This document shows, in pieces, positions 34,890 through 44,706 of a DNA stretch of 64,000 nucleotides (within the stretch, counting starts at the first letter, position 1; each line of letters begins with the position of its first letter). Both the position numbers and the translations under genes were made by a program. A model generated the notes under the pieces. That model did not search any database. It was not told the origin of the DNA and saw nothing but the letters and a program-made list of their open reading frames with translations. The stretch is from an uncultured Bacteroidales bacterium (GTDB taxonomy: Bacteria; Bacteroidota; Bacteroidia; Bacteroidales; Paludibacteraceae), in assembly GCA_946616535.1 (NCBI GenBank), contig CAMOJA010000006.1, positions 50,789 to 114,788 on the forward strand, in the 5' to 3' direction.

Positions 34890-37620
34890 TTTCATTCATA
34901 TAGAAGGAGCAGACACCCATAACCTCAAACATATATCGGTAGATATACCCCGCAACAAGTTGGTGGTAATAACGGGTGTGAGCGGCAGCGGAAAGAGTTC
35001 GCTGGCGTTTGACACGCTGTATGCCGAAGGGCAGAGACGATATGTGGAGAGCCTTAGCGCTTACGCGCGACAGTTCATGGGCAGGATGCAAAAGCCGGAG
35101 GTGGAGAAGATAGAAGGCATCCCTCCGGCAATCGCCATCCAACAGAAAGTAACAAGTCGTAATCCCCGTTCCACGGTCGGTACCGTGACGGAGATTTACG
35201 ACTACTTGAAATTATTGTACGCGCGCGTCGGGCACACCTACTCGCCCGTGAGCGGAGAAGAGGTGCGCAGAAACACCATTCGCGACGTCGTGCAATATAT
35301 GGAATCGCAGGAAGAAGGCGCACGGCTCTATCTGATGAGCCCGATAGTGCTGCCGGAAGGACGAAGCCTCAAAGACCAACTGGCCTTATGGCAGAGCCAG
35401 GGTTTCAGCCGAATGATGATCGACGGCGACAGTGTGCGGCTGGACGATACGACATGGCTCAAGATCGAAGGCCACGAAGCATACCTGCTGGTTGACCGCG
35501 TAGTCGTTGACCATGAGCAGGCAACGAGTAACCGTTTTGCAGACTCCGTACAGACCGCTTTCTTCGAGGGCAACGGCGAGTGCCGCGTGTGGGTGAACAA
35601 CAAAGAGAAAGTGTTCTCCGAGCGCTTTGAGGCGGACGGAATACAGTTTATCGAACCCAACGAGCACCTCTTTGATTTCAACAGCCCGGTGGGCGCTTGT
35701 CCGGAGTGTAAAGGCGTGGGAACGGTCATGGGTATAGACCCCGATCTGGTGGTACCCGACAAGTCCAAGACCATCTACGAACAGGCTATCGCCTGCTGGC
35801 AGAGCGAGAAGATGAAGCCGTGGCTCGATGCGTTGATATACAATGCGGCGAAATTCGACTTCCCGATCCACACACCGTTCTACGCCCTGACTGCCGAGCA
35901 GAAACAGCTGCTATGGAGCGGTAACGAGTATTTCAAAGGCCTGCATGAGTTCTTCAAAGAACTGGAGAAAGAGCAGTTTTCCAAGCTGCAATACAAAGTG
36001 ATGTTAGCCCGCTATAAAGGCAAGACCACCTGTCCTGTCTGCAACGGCTTGCACCTGCGCAAAGAGGCGGGTTATGTACTCGTCGGCGGCAAGAGTATCC
36101 AGCAGCTCTGCACCATGCCGATCTCGGAACTGGACGAGTGGTTCGACCAGCTCCGGCTGAACGAGACGGAGACAAAAACAGTGGAGATGGTGCTCGCGGA
36201 GATCAAGAGCCGGCTGCAATTCATGAAAGATGTGGGACTCAGCTACCTGACGCTCAACCGCCAGAGCACAACTCTCTCCGGCGGTGAGAGCCAGCGGATC
36301 AGCATCGCTAAATCATTAGGCAGCAGCCTGGTAGGATCGTTATACGTCTTGGACGAACCGTCTATCGGCTTGCACCCACGCGACACAGAGAGGCTGATTC
36401 ACGTGCTGCAACAGCTGCGCGACTTAGGCAACACAATCGTCGTCGTGGAGCACGACGAGGATATCATCGCCGCAGCGGATCACATCATCGAGATCGGTCC
36501 GGATGCCGGCAGACACGGCGGCGAAGTGGTCTATGAAGGCAAGCCGAGGATGGACCAGTTCCGCTATGAGATTCCCGCACAGAGACGCCATTGGAGCAAT
36601 TATATCGAGGTCGAAGGGGCGTGTGAGAACAACCTCAAGAACCTGACGGTACGTTTCCCGCTGCATGTGATGACCGTCGTGACGGGCGTGAGCGGAAGCG
36701 GCAAATCGTCGCTGGTAAGCAAGGTGCTCTACCCTGCCCTCAAGAAACACTACGGCGCGATGTTCACAGAGCACACCGGCGATTTCGGACACCTGCACGG
36801 TAGCCTCCATCTGATGAAGGATATTGAGTTTGTGGACCAGAACCCGCTCAGCCGTTCCAGCCGCAGCAACCCTGTGACGTACCTCAAGGCCTATGACGAG
36901 ATCCGGCGCCTCTATGCCGAGCAACCCTTAGCCAAACAGCTGAATTTCACGCCGGCACACTTCTCCTTCAACACCCCGGGCGGCAGATGTGAGACCTGTC
37001 AGGGCGAAGGAACGATCACCATCGAGATGCAGTTCATGGCGGACTTGATTTTAGAGTGCGAACAATGTCACGGCAAGCGCTTCAAACAGGATGTGCTCGA
37101 CGTCCATTACCGCGATAAGTCCATCTACGACATCCTATGCATGACCGTCAATCAGGCGATTGATTTCTTCAGCCAAGACCCCGATTGTGAACGCATCGTG
37201 CAGAAACTAAAACCCCTGCAGGATGTGGGAATCGGCTATATCCAGTTGGGACAGAGCAGCAGCACTCTCTCCGGCGGCGAGAGCCAGCGTGTGAAATTAG
37301 CTTCTTTCCTCGCCCAGGAGAACAGCACACCGACGATCTTCGTCTTCGACGAACCTACCACCGGTCTGCACCACCGCGATATAGAAGTACTCCTCAAAGC
37401 CCTCAACCGGCTCATCAGCAAAGGCCACACGGTCATCATCATCGAGCATAACCCCGCAGTCATTCTCGCGGCAGATCATGTGATTGACTTAGGTCCTGAA
37501 GGAGGCAAAGAGGGCGGACAGATCGTCTGCACCGGCACACCGGAAGAGATCTGCAAATGTAAAGAAAGTTACACAGGCAAGTACCTTGCCCAAATCCTTA
37601 ATAACCATGAAAAAAATTAA
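34879..37620 (+). CDS. uvrA: Excinuclease ABC subunit A
   Basis: 913 residues with two ABC ATPase modules: Walker [10 protein letters not shown] twice, signatures [16 protein letters not shown] and [16 protein letters not shown], Walker [12 protein letters not shown] and [11 protein letters not shown]. The second zinc finger (CETCQGEG ... CEQCHGKRF) is intact. The first lacks its leading CxxC pair: [15 protein letters not shown] replaces it before CPECKGVG, which I recall as usual in Bacteroidetes UvrA. It damage-scans DNA in nucleotide excision repair. It starts with GTG, overlapping the HU-LysM gene by 11 nt. Confidence 0.95.
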   Translation: MESDFIHIEGADTHNLKHISVDIPRNKLVVITGVSGSGKSSLAFDTLYAEGQRRYVESLSAYARQFMGRMQKPEVEKIEGIPPAIAIQQKVTSRNPRSTVGTVTEIYDYLKLLYARVGHTYSPVSGEEVRRNTIRDVVQYMESQEEGARLYLMSPIVLPEGRSLKDQLALWQSQGFSRMMIDGDSVRLDDTTWLKIEGHEAYLLVDRVVVDHEQATSNRFADSVQTAFFEGNGECRVWVNNKEKVFSERFEADGIQFIEPNEHLFDFNSPVGACPECKGVGTVMGIDPDLVVPDKSKTIYEQAIACWQSEKMKPWLDALIYNAAKFDFPIHTPFYALTAEQKQLLWSGNEYFKGLHEFFKELEKEQFSKLQYKVMLARYKGKTTCPVCNGLHLRKEAGYVLVGGKSIQQLCTMPISELDEWFDQLRLNETETKTVEMVLAEIKSRLQFMKDVGLSYLTLNRQSTTLSGGESQRISIAKSLGSSLVGSLYVLDEPSIGLHPRDTERLIHVLQQLRDLGNTIVVVEHDEDIIAAADHIIEIGPDAGRHGGEVVYEGKPRMDQFRYEIPAQRRHWSNYIEVEGACENNLKNLTVRFPLHVMTVVTGVSGSGKSSLVSKVLYPALKKHYGAMFTEHTGDFGHLHGSLHLMKDIEFVDQNPLSRSSRSNPVTYLKAYDEIRRLYAEQPLAKQLNFTPAHFSFNTPGGRCETCQGEGTITIEMQFMADLILECEQCHGKRFKQDVLDVHYRDKSIYDILCMTVNQAIDFFSQDPDCERIVQKLKPLQDVGIGYIQLGQSSSTLSGGESQRVKLASFLAQENSTPTIFVFDEPTTGLHHRDIEVLLKALNRLISKGHTVIIIEHNPAVILAADHVIDLGPEGGKEGGQIVCTGTPEEICKCKESYTGKYLAQILNNHEKN

Positions 37621-39562
37621 CATGAACGAACTACGCAACTCGGATATCTTCTCCCATATTCCGCAGATGAGTTATCTTCCGCGATGGGGTGTGTTGTTGA
37701 TGGATACGATGCTCTGTATCATCGCTTTTTGGCTTAGCGTATGGGTCGGTAGCGGGTTCTTCGATTATGTAAATCTGCACAGCCAGATTGTTCCCATCGG
37801 GTCTCAGTGTATCATTGTGATGGTCGTTCAGATCATCGCCTTCTGGATCTTTCATACCTATTCGGGAATATTGCGGTATTCGACATTTATTGACACCATC
37901 AAAGTGCTGCTTTCGAACATCAGCACGGGCTTGCTTCTTATTCTGATCAACCTGATCTTCCAGCACTCGTTCAACTGGCATCCTTTTATGAACACCGTGG
38001 TGGCGGTCTATGTTCCAACGGCTTTTGTTCTGCTTTTCTCGCTCCGCGTGGGAGTAAAAACGCTGAGCGAGACCTTGGAGCGCAACCAGACAAGCCCGCG
38101 CGTCATGATTTTCGGTACACGGGCAGCTGGAATAGCTATTGCCAAGATGCTCCGCTCGGCGGGAAATGCTCCGTATAGGCCTGTCGGTTTCATTGCCGGT
38201 AAGAACGAGCGCTACGGATACGACCTGGCGGGTCTGCGCGTTAGACCGCTGAATGAACGGATGTTCGAATGGATGAAAAGCCACGGAGTCAACCATGTGA
38301 TCATCTCGCCGCTGAAAATGAAAGAGATTGATCCTACCAAAGACCTGCAGGTCTTCATCGATCATAACATCCGCATCCTCACAACCCCGTATTTCACCCA
38401 ATGGGACAACCTCGACGAGATTGACACCCAGCGGATCGGGCGCGTCGAAGCCATCCGTATTGAGGACCTCCTGGAGCGGCCGCAGATTGATATCAACACC
38501 GAGAACGTGCGGCAGATCATCCAAGGCAAAGTGGTACTGGTCAGCGGTGCTGCGGGCAGTATAGGTAGCGAACTCGTGCGACAGATTCAACCCTACGCTC
38601 CGCAAGCAACAATCCTCCTGGAAATGGCTGAATCGCCTTTGCACGATTTGATGCTGGATCTGCAAAAACAATTCCCCGAAGCACGTCTGATTCCTGTAAT
38701 CGCTGACGTTCGCAACCGCGCACGCATCGAACAGGTCTTCAGTGAGATGCGCCCCGACATCGTCTATCACGCTGCCGCATACAAGCATGTGCCCCTCATG
38801 GAGAGCTTCCCTAACGAAGCCATTCAAGCCAACGTCTCCGGCACGAAGAACATGGCGGACATGGCAGTCAAATACGGAGTAAAGCGCTTTGTCATGATCT
38901 CTACCGACAAAGCCGTCAACCCCACCAATATCATGGGAGCCAGCAAGCGTATCGCAGAGATTTACGTCCAGTCCCTCTTCCGCAAACTGCATGTCGAGAA
39001 CCCCGATTGCACGAAATTCATCACTACCCGGTTCGGTAACGTCCTTGGCAGCAATGGATCGGTCATCCCGTATTTCCGCAAACAGATTGCAGCCGGAGGA
39101 CCGGTGACGGTGACCCACCCGGACATCATCCGTTATTTCATGACCATCCCCGAAGCTTGCTGCCTCGTCATGGAGGCAAGCACTTTAGGAGACGGCGGAG
39201 AGATATTCGTCTTCGACATGGGCAAACCCGTCAAGATCCTGGACCTCGCGCGCAACATGATCCGACTCGCAGGCTACACCCCGGAGAAAGATATCATGAT
39301 CGAGTTCACGGGACTCCGTCCGGGCGAGAAACTCTACGAGGAGCTCCTCAACCAGAAAGAGACTACCCTGCCGACCGCCAACGAGAAGATCATGGTCGCA
39401 CGGGTTCGCGAGTTCGATTTCGATGAGATAAGCTCCAAAGTGGATGAACTCATCAAGACCAGCCGACTCGCCAAGCCTTTCACTACGGTAACTCTCATGA
39501 AACAATTAGTGCCCGAATACATCAGCAAAAACTCTATTTACGAGCAATTAGACCCACAATGA
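37607..39562 (+). CDS. CapD/PglF-type nucleoside-diphosphate-sugar 4,6-dehydratase
   Basis: About 651 residues. Four N-terminal membrane helices, a first Rossmann-like domain (MIFGTRAAGIAIAKML), then the dehydratase domain with NAD loop SGAAGSIGSELVRQI, AAYKHVPLMES and the catalytic region STDKAVNPTNIMGASKR, in which the usual YxxxK Tyr is Met, as in the PglF/WbpM group. It makes a UDP-4-keto-6-deoxy sugar for surface glycans. The ATG at 37607 overlaps the uvrA stop; another at 37622 is possible. First gene of the glycan cluster. Confidence 0.9.
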   Translation: MKKINMNELRNSDIFSHIPQMSYLPRWGVLLMDTMLCIIAFWLSVWVGSGFFDYVNLHSQIVPIGSQCIIVMVVQIIAFWIFHTYSGILRYSTFIDTIKVLLSNISTGLLLILINLIFQHSFNWHPFMNTVVAVYVPTAFVLLFSLRVGVKTLSETLERNQTSPRVMIFGTRAAGIAIAKMLRSAGNAPYRPVGFIAGKNERYGYDLAGLRVRPLNERMFEWMKSHGVNHVIISPLKMKEIDPTKDLQVFIDHNIRILTTPYFTQWDNLDEIDTQRIGRVEAIRIEDLLERPQIDINTENVRQIIQGKVVLVSGAAGSIGSELVRQIQPYAPQATILLEMAESPLHDLMLDLQKQFPEARLIPVIADVRNRARIEQVFSEMRPDIVYHAAAYKHVPLMESFPNEAIQANVSGTKNMADMAVKYGVKRFVMISTDKAVNPTNIMGASKRIAEIYVQSLFRKLHVENPDCTKFITTRFGNVLGSNGSVIPYFRKQIAAGGPVTVTHPDIIRYFMTIPEACCLVMEASTLGDGGEIFVFDMGKPVKILDLARNMIRLAGYTPEKDIMIEFTGLRPGEKLYEELLNQKETTLPTANEKIMVARVREFDFDEISSKVDELIKTSRLAKPFTTVTLMKQLVPEYISKNSIYEQLDPQ

Positions 39563-40653
39563 TACAAGATTTTTTTACTGCCCATAGCTATCTCATCGGC
39601 CTCATCAGCTTCTTTCTCGGCCTCATCGGAATGCCGCTCGTGATCCGTATTGCGAAGGCGAAAGGCTTTGTCGTGCGCCCTAATAAACGAATGAGCCACA
39701 CTGGCAACATTCCCAATATCGGAGGACTCAATATCTACTTCAGTTTCATGCTGACATACCTCCTCTTCGAGTACGACCAACTCAACCAGAGCCAGTTCTT
39801 CTTAATCGGCCTTTTGGCGATCATGGCAGTCGGATTCGTCGACGACGTGCTGGTACTCACGCCGACAGCTAAACTGTTGGGCGAGACGCTGGCAGGCATC
39901 GCGCTCGTAGGTTTTGCAGACATGCGCATCACCCATCTGCACGGCATTTTCGGGATCGAAGAGATCGGCGTCATACCGAGTTATATGCTCTCGATCTTCG
40001 TCCTCCTGGCGATCATCAACGCCGTCAACCTCATCGACGGCATCGACGGTCTGGCAAGCGGTCTGGGCATCCTTTACTGTCTCTTCTTCGCCACGTATTT
40101 TGGGCTGGCGGGAGAGGTTTATTGGTCCATCCTGGCAATATGCATGATCGGGTCACTCGCGGTATTCTTCATCTATAATGTCTTCGGAAAGCGCGAGAAG
40201 ATCTTCATGGGCGACTCCGGCAGTCTCCTGTTGGGATACCTGCTGACATCGTTTGTCTTCCATTTCTGCGAGATCAACGCCTATCATGAGGTGCCGACAG
40301 CGCTTGAGATGACGGCGGCTCCGGCGGTTGCCATCTGCGTGCTGACCATCCCTATTTTCGACACCTTCCGTGTCAGCCTCACCCGTATCAAGCAACACCG
40401 CTCACCCTTCCTGCCGGACAAGAACCACATCCACCATCTGCTTCTTCGTACCGGACTCAACCACCTCCAGACAACCTGCGTCCTGCTGTCCGTCAGTCTC
40501 CTCTTTATCGCGCTGGCTGTCATCGGCAGAAACTGGAACTTCTGGGCTCTACTGATCTCCGATTTCGCACTCGCTACCGCCCTCACGATGCTCCTCTGGC
40601 GCATCATCAATAAGAAAATGGCAAATGACCAAATAGCAAATGATAACCATTGA
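39559..40653 (+). CDS. WecA/TagO-like polyprenyl-phosphate sugar-1-phosphate transferase
   Basis: 364 residues, about eleven membrane helices. GT4/MraY-family blocks: RMSHTGNIPNIGGL, GFVDDVLVLTP (Asp pair), NAVNLIDGIDGLASG, IFMGDSGSLLLG and the NHIHHLLLRTG loop of the WecA group. It loads HexNAc-1-P from UDP-HexNAc onto undecaprenyl phosphate, the first step of O-antigen or capsule assembly. ATGA overlap with the dehydratase gene. The last residues (KMANDQIANDNH) are translated from a TAAATGA-type array and are likely an added tail. Confidence 0.92.
   Translation: MIQDFFTAHSYLIGLISFFLGLIGMPLVIRIAKAKGFVVRPNKRMSHTGNIPNIGGLNIYFSFMLTYLLFEYDQLNQSQFFLIGLLAIMAVGFVDDVLVLTPTAKLLGETLAGIALVGFADMRITHLHGIFGIEEIGVIPSYMLSIFVLLAIINAVNLIDGIDGLASGLGILYCLFFATYFGLAGEVYWSILAICMIGSLAVFFIYNVFGKREKIFMGDSGSLLLGYLLTSFVFHFCEINAYHEVPTALEMTAAPAVAICVLTIPIFDTFRVSLTRIKQHRSPFLPDKNHIHHLLLRTGLNHLQTTCVLLSVSLLFIALAVIGRNWNFWALLISDFALATALTMLLWRIINKKMANDQIANDNH
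40616..40650. repeat. AAATGGCAAATGACC array at the WecA-like/ABC-F junction
   Basis: Same unit family as at 901, 3615 and 3770. It encodes the tail of one gene and holds the start of the next. Confidence 0.75.
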
Positions 40654-42469
40654 TCATGTAAGTATGGAGTTTTCGTCCCGCCCTGTGCTGGACGACATTA
40701 CGTTCCTCATCAACCGAAAGGAGCGTATTGCGCTCGTGGGCAAGAACGGAGCCGGCAAAACGACGCTCCTGCGACTTATCGCAGGCGAATACCAGCCTAC
40801 CTCCGGACGCATCGCCAAGGACGCGGACATGACCATCGGTTACCTCCCGCAGGTGATGCTCTTCCAGGACGACAAGACCCTCCGCGAAGAAGTGATGACC
40901 GTGCACCGCGACGCGCAGGAAGAACAGGACGAGGCGCGGTTCATCGCCGAGATGGACCGGACCATCATCGGTCTTGGCTTCGAGCGCAAAGACTTTGAGC
41001 GCCCTTGTTCGGAGTTCTCAGGCGGTTGGAGAATGCGTATCGAGTTGGCGAAAATCCTCTTGTCTCATCCGGACTTGCTGCTCCTTGACGAGCCGACCAA
41101 CCACCTCGACATCGAGTCTATCCAGTGGCTCGAGGACTTCCTCAAGACCAGCCCGTCGGCGGTACTCATGGTCTCCCACGACCGCGCATTCATAGATAAC
41201 ACCTGCCCGCGCACGATAGAAATAACGCTCGGGCGCATCTACGATTATAACGTCAACTACAGCCGCTTTGTGGAGCTGCGAAAGGAACGCCACGAGCAAC
41301 AGGTTCGCGCCTACCAGAACCAGCAGAAGATGATTCAGGACACCGAGGATTTCATCGAGCGGTTCCGATATAAAGCCACCAAAGCCGTCCAGGTACAGAG
41401 CCGCATCAAACAGCTGGAGAAACTCGAACGTCTGGAGGTGGATTTGGAAGACACCTCGCGTCTCAACCTCCGTTTCCCGCCGGCCCCGAGAAGTGGCGAT
41501 TTTCCGCTCATTGTGGAAGACCTGCGAAAAGATTTCGGTGCCCACAACGTCTTCCATGACGTCACCTTCACCATCCGACGCGGCGAGAAAGTGGCATTCG
41601 TGGGCAAGAACGGAGAAGGTAAATCCACTCTCGTCAAGTGTATCATGGGCCAGCTCGACTACTTGGGCACCCTCAAAATAGGACACAACGTCAAGATCGG
41701 TTATTTCGCCCAAAACCAGGCAGCCCTTCTCGATGAGAACCTCACCGTCTTCGACACTATTGATTACGTTGCAGTCGGAGACATCCGTACGAAGATCCGC
41801 GATATCCTCGGCGCCTTCATGTTCGGCGGCGAAGCCTCCGAGAAAAAAGTCAAAGTGCTCTCCGGCGGCGAACGAAGCCGACTCGCGATGATCCGGCTCC
41901 TCCTCGAGCCTTGCAACCTCCTCATCCTCGATGAGCCGACGAACCACCTGGACATGCAATCCAAAGATGTCCTCAAAGCCGCCCTGCAGGACTTTAACGG
42001 CACAGTCATCTGCGTCTCGCACGACCGGGATTTCCTCAACGGACTCGTCGAGAAAGTGTACGAATTCGGCGGCGGAAGAGTCAAAGAACACCTCGGTGGA
42101 ATATACGATTTCCTCCGAGCCAAAAAGATAGAAACTCTTCATGATCTCGAACGGCCTAATCCCGACGGTCAAACGACGGTCAAACGACGGTCAAACGACG
42201 GTCAAAGCCAATGTAACGCCCCTGTAGAGCCCTCGAATGCCAAACTCGACTACGCTGCCCAGAAAGCCGCAGCTGCCGAACGGCGCAAGAAAGAGAGACA
42301 GATTGCCGAAACCGAAGAAGCCATCGCAGCCCTCGAGGCGCAACAGGCTGAAATAGAACAACTGCTCTCCCTCCCCGAGAACCAGACCCGGGAGAACTTC
42401 CAGCGATACGAATCTGTAAAACACCAGATAGAGCAAAAAATGTACGAATGGGAAATCCTGAATGACTAA
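40640..42469 (+). CDS. ABC-F family ATPase (translation-factor type)
   Basis: 609 residues with two ABC modules in tandem and no membrane domain: Walker A GKNGAGKTT and GKNGEGKST, signatures SGGWRMRIELAK and SGGERSRLAMIR, Walker B LLLLDEPTNHLD and LLILDEPTNHLD, an inter-domain linker of charged helices, and a C-terminal coiled coil. Uup/YdiF/EttA-type proteins act at the ribosomal E site. Residues about 506-526 (NPDGQTTVKRRSNDGQSQ) are encoded by a GACGGTCAAAC array inserted between ABC2 and the coiled coil. Not obviously related to the glycan genes around it. Confidence 0.93.
   Translation: MITIDHVSMEFSSRPVLDDITFLINRKERIALVGKNGAGKTTLLRLIAGEYQPTSGRIAKDADMTIGYLPQVMLFQDDKTLREEVMTVHRDAQEEQDEARFIAEMDRTIIGLGFERKDFERPCSEFSGGWRMRIELAKILLSHPDLLLLDEPTNHLDIESIQWLEDFLKTSPSAVLMVSHDRAFIDNTCPRTIEITLGRIYDYNVNYSRFVELRKERHEQQVRAYQNQQKMIQDTEDFIERFRYKATKAVQVQSRIKQLEKLERLEVDLEDTSRLNLRFPPAPRSGDFPLIVEDLRKDFGAHNVFHDVTFTIRRGEKVAFVGKNGEGKSTLVKCIMGQLDYLGTLKIGHNVKIGYFAQNQAALLDENLTVFDTIDYVAVGDIRTKIRDILGAFMFGGEASEKKVKVLSGGERSRLAMIRLLLEPCNLLILDEPTNHLDMQSKDVLKAALQDFNGTVICVSHDRDFLNGLVEKVYEFGGGRVKEHLGGIYDFLRAKKIETLHDLERPNPDGQTTVKRRSNDGQSQCNAPVEPSNAKLDYAAQKAAAAERRKKERQIAETEEAIAALEAQQAEIEQLLSLPENQTRENFQRYESVKHQIEQKMYEWEILND
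42154..42217. repeat. GACGGTCAAAC array inside the ABC-F gene
   Basis: Four 11 bp units. Both array and flanks match the non-coding copy at 22203-22262 over about 60 bp, with few differences. Confidence 0.9.
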
Positions 42470-42506
42470 ATAAATGATAAAATGGCAAATGACCTAATCG
42501 TAAATT
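42461..42506. repeat. AATGACTAAATAAATGATAAAATGG array before the deacetylase gene
   Basis: TAAATGA-type units span the ABC-F stop and the next start, so the first residues of the deacetylase (MANDLIVN) come from the array. Confidence 0.75.
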
Positions 42507-43633
42507 ATTTAATCACGTGGCTTTGCTACGGAGACGAAGAAGCCGCCAAACGCGTAGCGTACACGGCCGACGAGAAGGCGCTGGAGACCTACGACCTCAT
42601 CATTGTGCCTAACGGACATTTGGGCAAAGACCTGATTGTCCCGGAGTTAACCCGCCCCGTGGTAGAGCAGCCCGCGAAGGACAAGACCATCATCCGCACG
42701 GACATCGTCTATTCGGCGTTCTTCTTCACTTCCCGCGCGGAAGAGCTGCTCAATCCCAAGCGCGACGAGCACGGACGATTCGCCGCCAAGGACTCGATGC
42801 TCTCCTACAAGAGCCGCCTTCTCATCCCGCGGCTCGACGAGTACGCACGTCTCGTACTCAAGCAACTCAACCTGCCGCTGCCGGAAGAAGGATTCGGACA
42901 TATATACCTCACCCACGACATCGACTCGATCTCCCAATACCGCCATCTGCGCGGAGCAATAGGAGGTATCCTTCGCGGCGAATGGAAACAGGTATGGCGG
43001 TCGATCCGGAACATCCACAACGATCCGATTTACACCTTCCCATGGTTCATAGAGCAGGATTCCAAGGTACCCAATGCCGATATTATTTATTTTGTCAAGC
43101 ATACCTTCGGCCGGGGCTACGACTACCCGCAGTACTGCCTCCGAGGATTCGACTGGAGGCACCTCAAGAAACTGCTCCGACACAACAACGCCTACCTCGG
43201 TGTCCACGGCAGTTACTACGGCTACCTGCCGAAAATCAAATACAGCCGCATGTATCGCGCGCACTATTTAAGGTGCTCCATCGACCAGATGCAGCGGCTC
43301 GTGGATGCCGGCTATCGCGATGATTTCACGATGAGCTTCCCGGATCACATCGGTTTCCGTCTCCAGACCTCGCGCGCCGTTCGCTGGATCAACCCCAAGA
43401 CCTACGAACTGACGCCGCTGACCCTCCATCCGCTGATGATCATGGATTGTACGCTGAGTAACGACAACTACATGCACCTCGACCAGGAGGAAGCACTCTT
43501 CATGTGCGAACGCCTCATCGAGAAAGTGCAGCTCCACCACGGCGACCTCTGCCTCCTCTGGCATAATAATATCATCACCCCGAAGACTTACCATCGTTCA
43601 CTCTATTCCAAACTACTGGAAATGCTGAAATGA
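42482..43633 (+). CDS. Polysaccharide-deacetylase-like protein (DUF7033 type)
   Basis: 383 residues, no signal peptide. The central motif IYLTHDIDSISQYR fits motif 1 of NodB-like deacetylases (THDxD), and YLGVHGSYYGY and LCLLWHNN would be later barrel motifs with metal or catalytic His. Such proteins are common in Bacteroidales capsule loci and are annotated polysaccharide deacetylase family; the substrate is unknown. It is joined by an ATGA overlap to the epimerase gene, supporting a role in the same glycan. Confidence 0.75.
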   Translation: MANDLIVNYLITWLCYGDEEAAKRVAYTADEKALETYDLIIVPNGHLGKDLIVPELTRPVVEQPAKDKTIIRTDIVYSAFFFTSRAEELLNPKRDEHGRFAAKDSMLSYKSRLLIPRLDEYARLVLKQLNLPLPEEGFGHIYLTHDIDSISQYRHLRGAIGGILRGEWKQVWRSIRNIHNDPIYTFPWFIEQDSKVPNADIIYFVKHTFGRGYDYPQYCLRGFDWRHLKKLLRHNNAYLGVHGSYYGYLPKIKYSRMYRAHYLRCSIDQMQRLVDAGYRDDFTMSFPDHIGFRLQTSRAVRWINPKTYELTPLTLHPLMIMDCTLSNDNYMHLDQEEALFMCERLIEKVQLHHGDLCLLWHNNIITPKTYHRSLYSKLLEMLK

Positions 43634-44706
43634 AAATCATTACCGTCATAGGTGCCCGACCGCAATTCATCAAGGCTGCGGTTGTCAGCAGAGCCATCCG
43701 GCAAATGGCGCTGCACGGGATCGATATGCAGGAATTCATCCTCCATACCGGACAGCATTATGATGATAATATGAGTGATTTGTTTTTCCGCCAGTTGGCG
43801 ATTCCCGTTCCTCAGTGGCATCTGAATTGCGGAAATAACATGGAGGAGATGAAAGCCGCCATACGCCCTGTCTTGGAATCCGAACGACCGGATATCGTTC
43901 TCGTCTATGGAGATACCAACTCTACCTTAGCAGGTGCAGAAACGGCACACGCCTTGCATATCCCTATCGCGCATATCGAAGCCGGACTCCGCAGTTTTAA
44001 TGACTCCATGCCGGAGGAGCATAACCGCATTGTGACAGACCGGCTCTCTACCTGGCTCTTCTGCCCTACCCGCACTGCCGTGGAAAATCTGAAACGGGAA
44101 GGAATCACCCGAAACGTATTCCATACGGGCGATGTGATGTACGATGCCACCTTGCTTTTTACTCCCGAAGAAGATCAACAACAAGCGATCTTGCAGCATT
44201 TTGGCTTGACATCCAAGCACTTTGCGCTCGCTACAATCCATCGGGCTTCTACCGCAGAGAATATCTCTGCGCTGAGTGCGATATTCGAAGCGTTGGCACA
44301 ATTACCCATTCCCGTTCTGCTGCCTCTCCATCCCCATACGGCAAAGACCGTGCAACAGAACAAAATCCTGCAGGACCTGTTGAATCTCTCGCAAAACATA
44401 CGACTCATCCGTCCTGTCGGATATATAGAGATGTTGGCGTTGGAGAAACATGCCCTGTATATCCTGACCGACTCCGGAGGAATGCAAAAAGAGGCGTACT
44501 TCCAACATACGCCTTGTATCACCTTGCGCGATGAGACCGAATGGATAGAGACGGTCGATGCCGGTTGGAACCGGTTAGCCGGTACAGATACCGAAAGAAT
44601 ACGGAAAGCCGTAGAACTACCCTTTGCCAAACAACCCATTACGGATTTCGGCGATGGCCGTAGTGCACAACAAATAATACAGATCCTATGTCCGAACGAC
44701 CGCTGA
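43630..44706 (+). CDS. wecB: UDP-N-acetylglucosamine 2-epimerase
   Basis: 358 residues with the non-hydrolysing epimerase signatures: VIGARPQFIKAA, HTGQHYDDNMSD, VYGDTNSTLAGA, HIEAGLRSFN, MPEEHNRIVTD, TIHRAST, LTDSGGMQKEA and TEWIETV. It converts UDP-GlcNAc to UDP-ManNAc for a surface polymer. It overlaps the deacetylase by ATGA and the glycosyltransferase by 19 nt. Confidence 0.93.
   Translation: MKIITVIGARPQFIKAAVVSRAIRQMALHGIDMQEFILHTGQHYDDNMSDLFFRQLAIPVPQWHLNCGNNMEEMKAAIRPVLESERPDIVLVYGDTNSTLAGAETAHALHIPIAHIEAGLRSFNDSMPEEHNRIVTDRLSTWLFCPTRTAVENLKREGITRNVFHTGDVMYDATLLFTPEEDQQQAILQHFGLTSKHFALATIHRASTAENISALSAIFEALAQLPIPVLLPLHPHTAKTVQQNKILQDLLNLSQNIRLIRPVGYIEMLALEKHALYILTDSGGMQKEAYFQHTPCITLRDETEWIETVDAGWNRLAGTDTERIRKAVELPFAKQPITDFGDGRSAQQIIQILCPNDR

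Noticed and set aside
41018..42172. 384-residue minus-strand frame opposite the ABC-F gene
   Set aside because: Shadow of a clear ABC-F gene; no independent signals.
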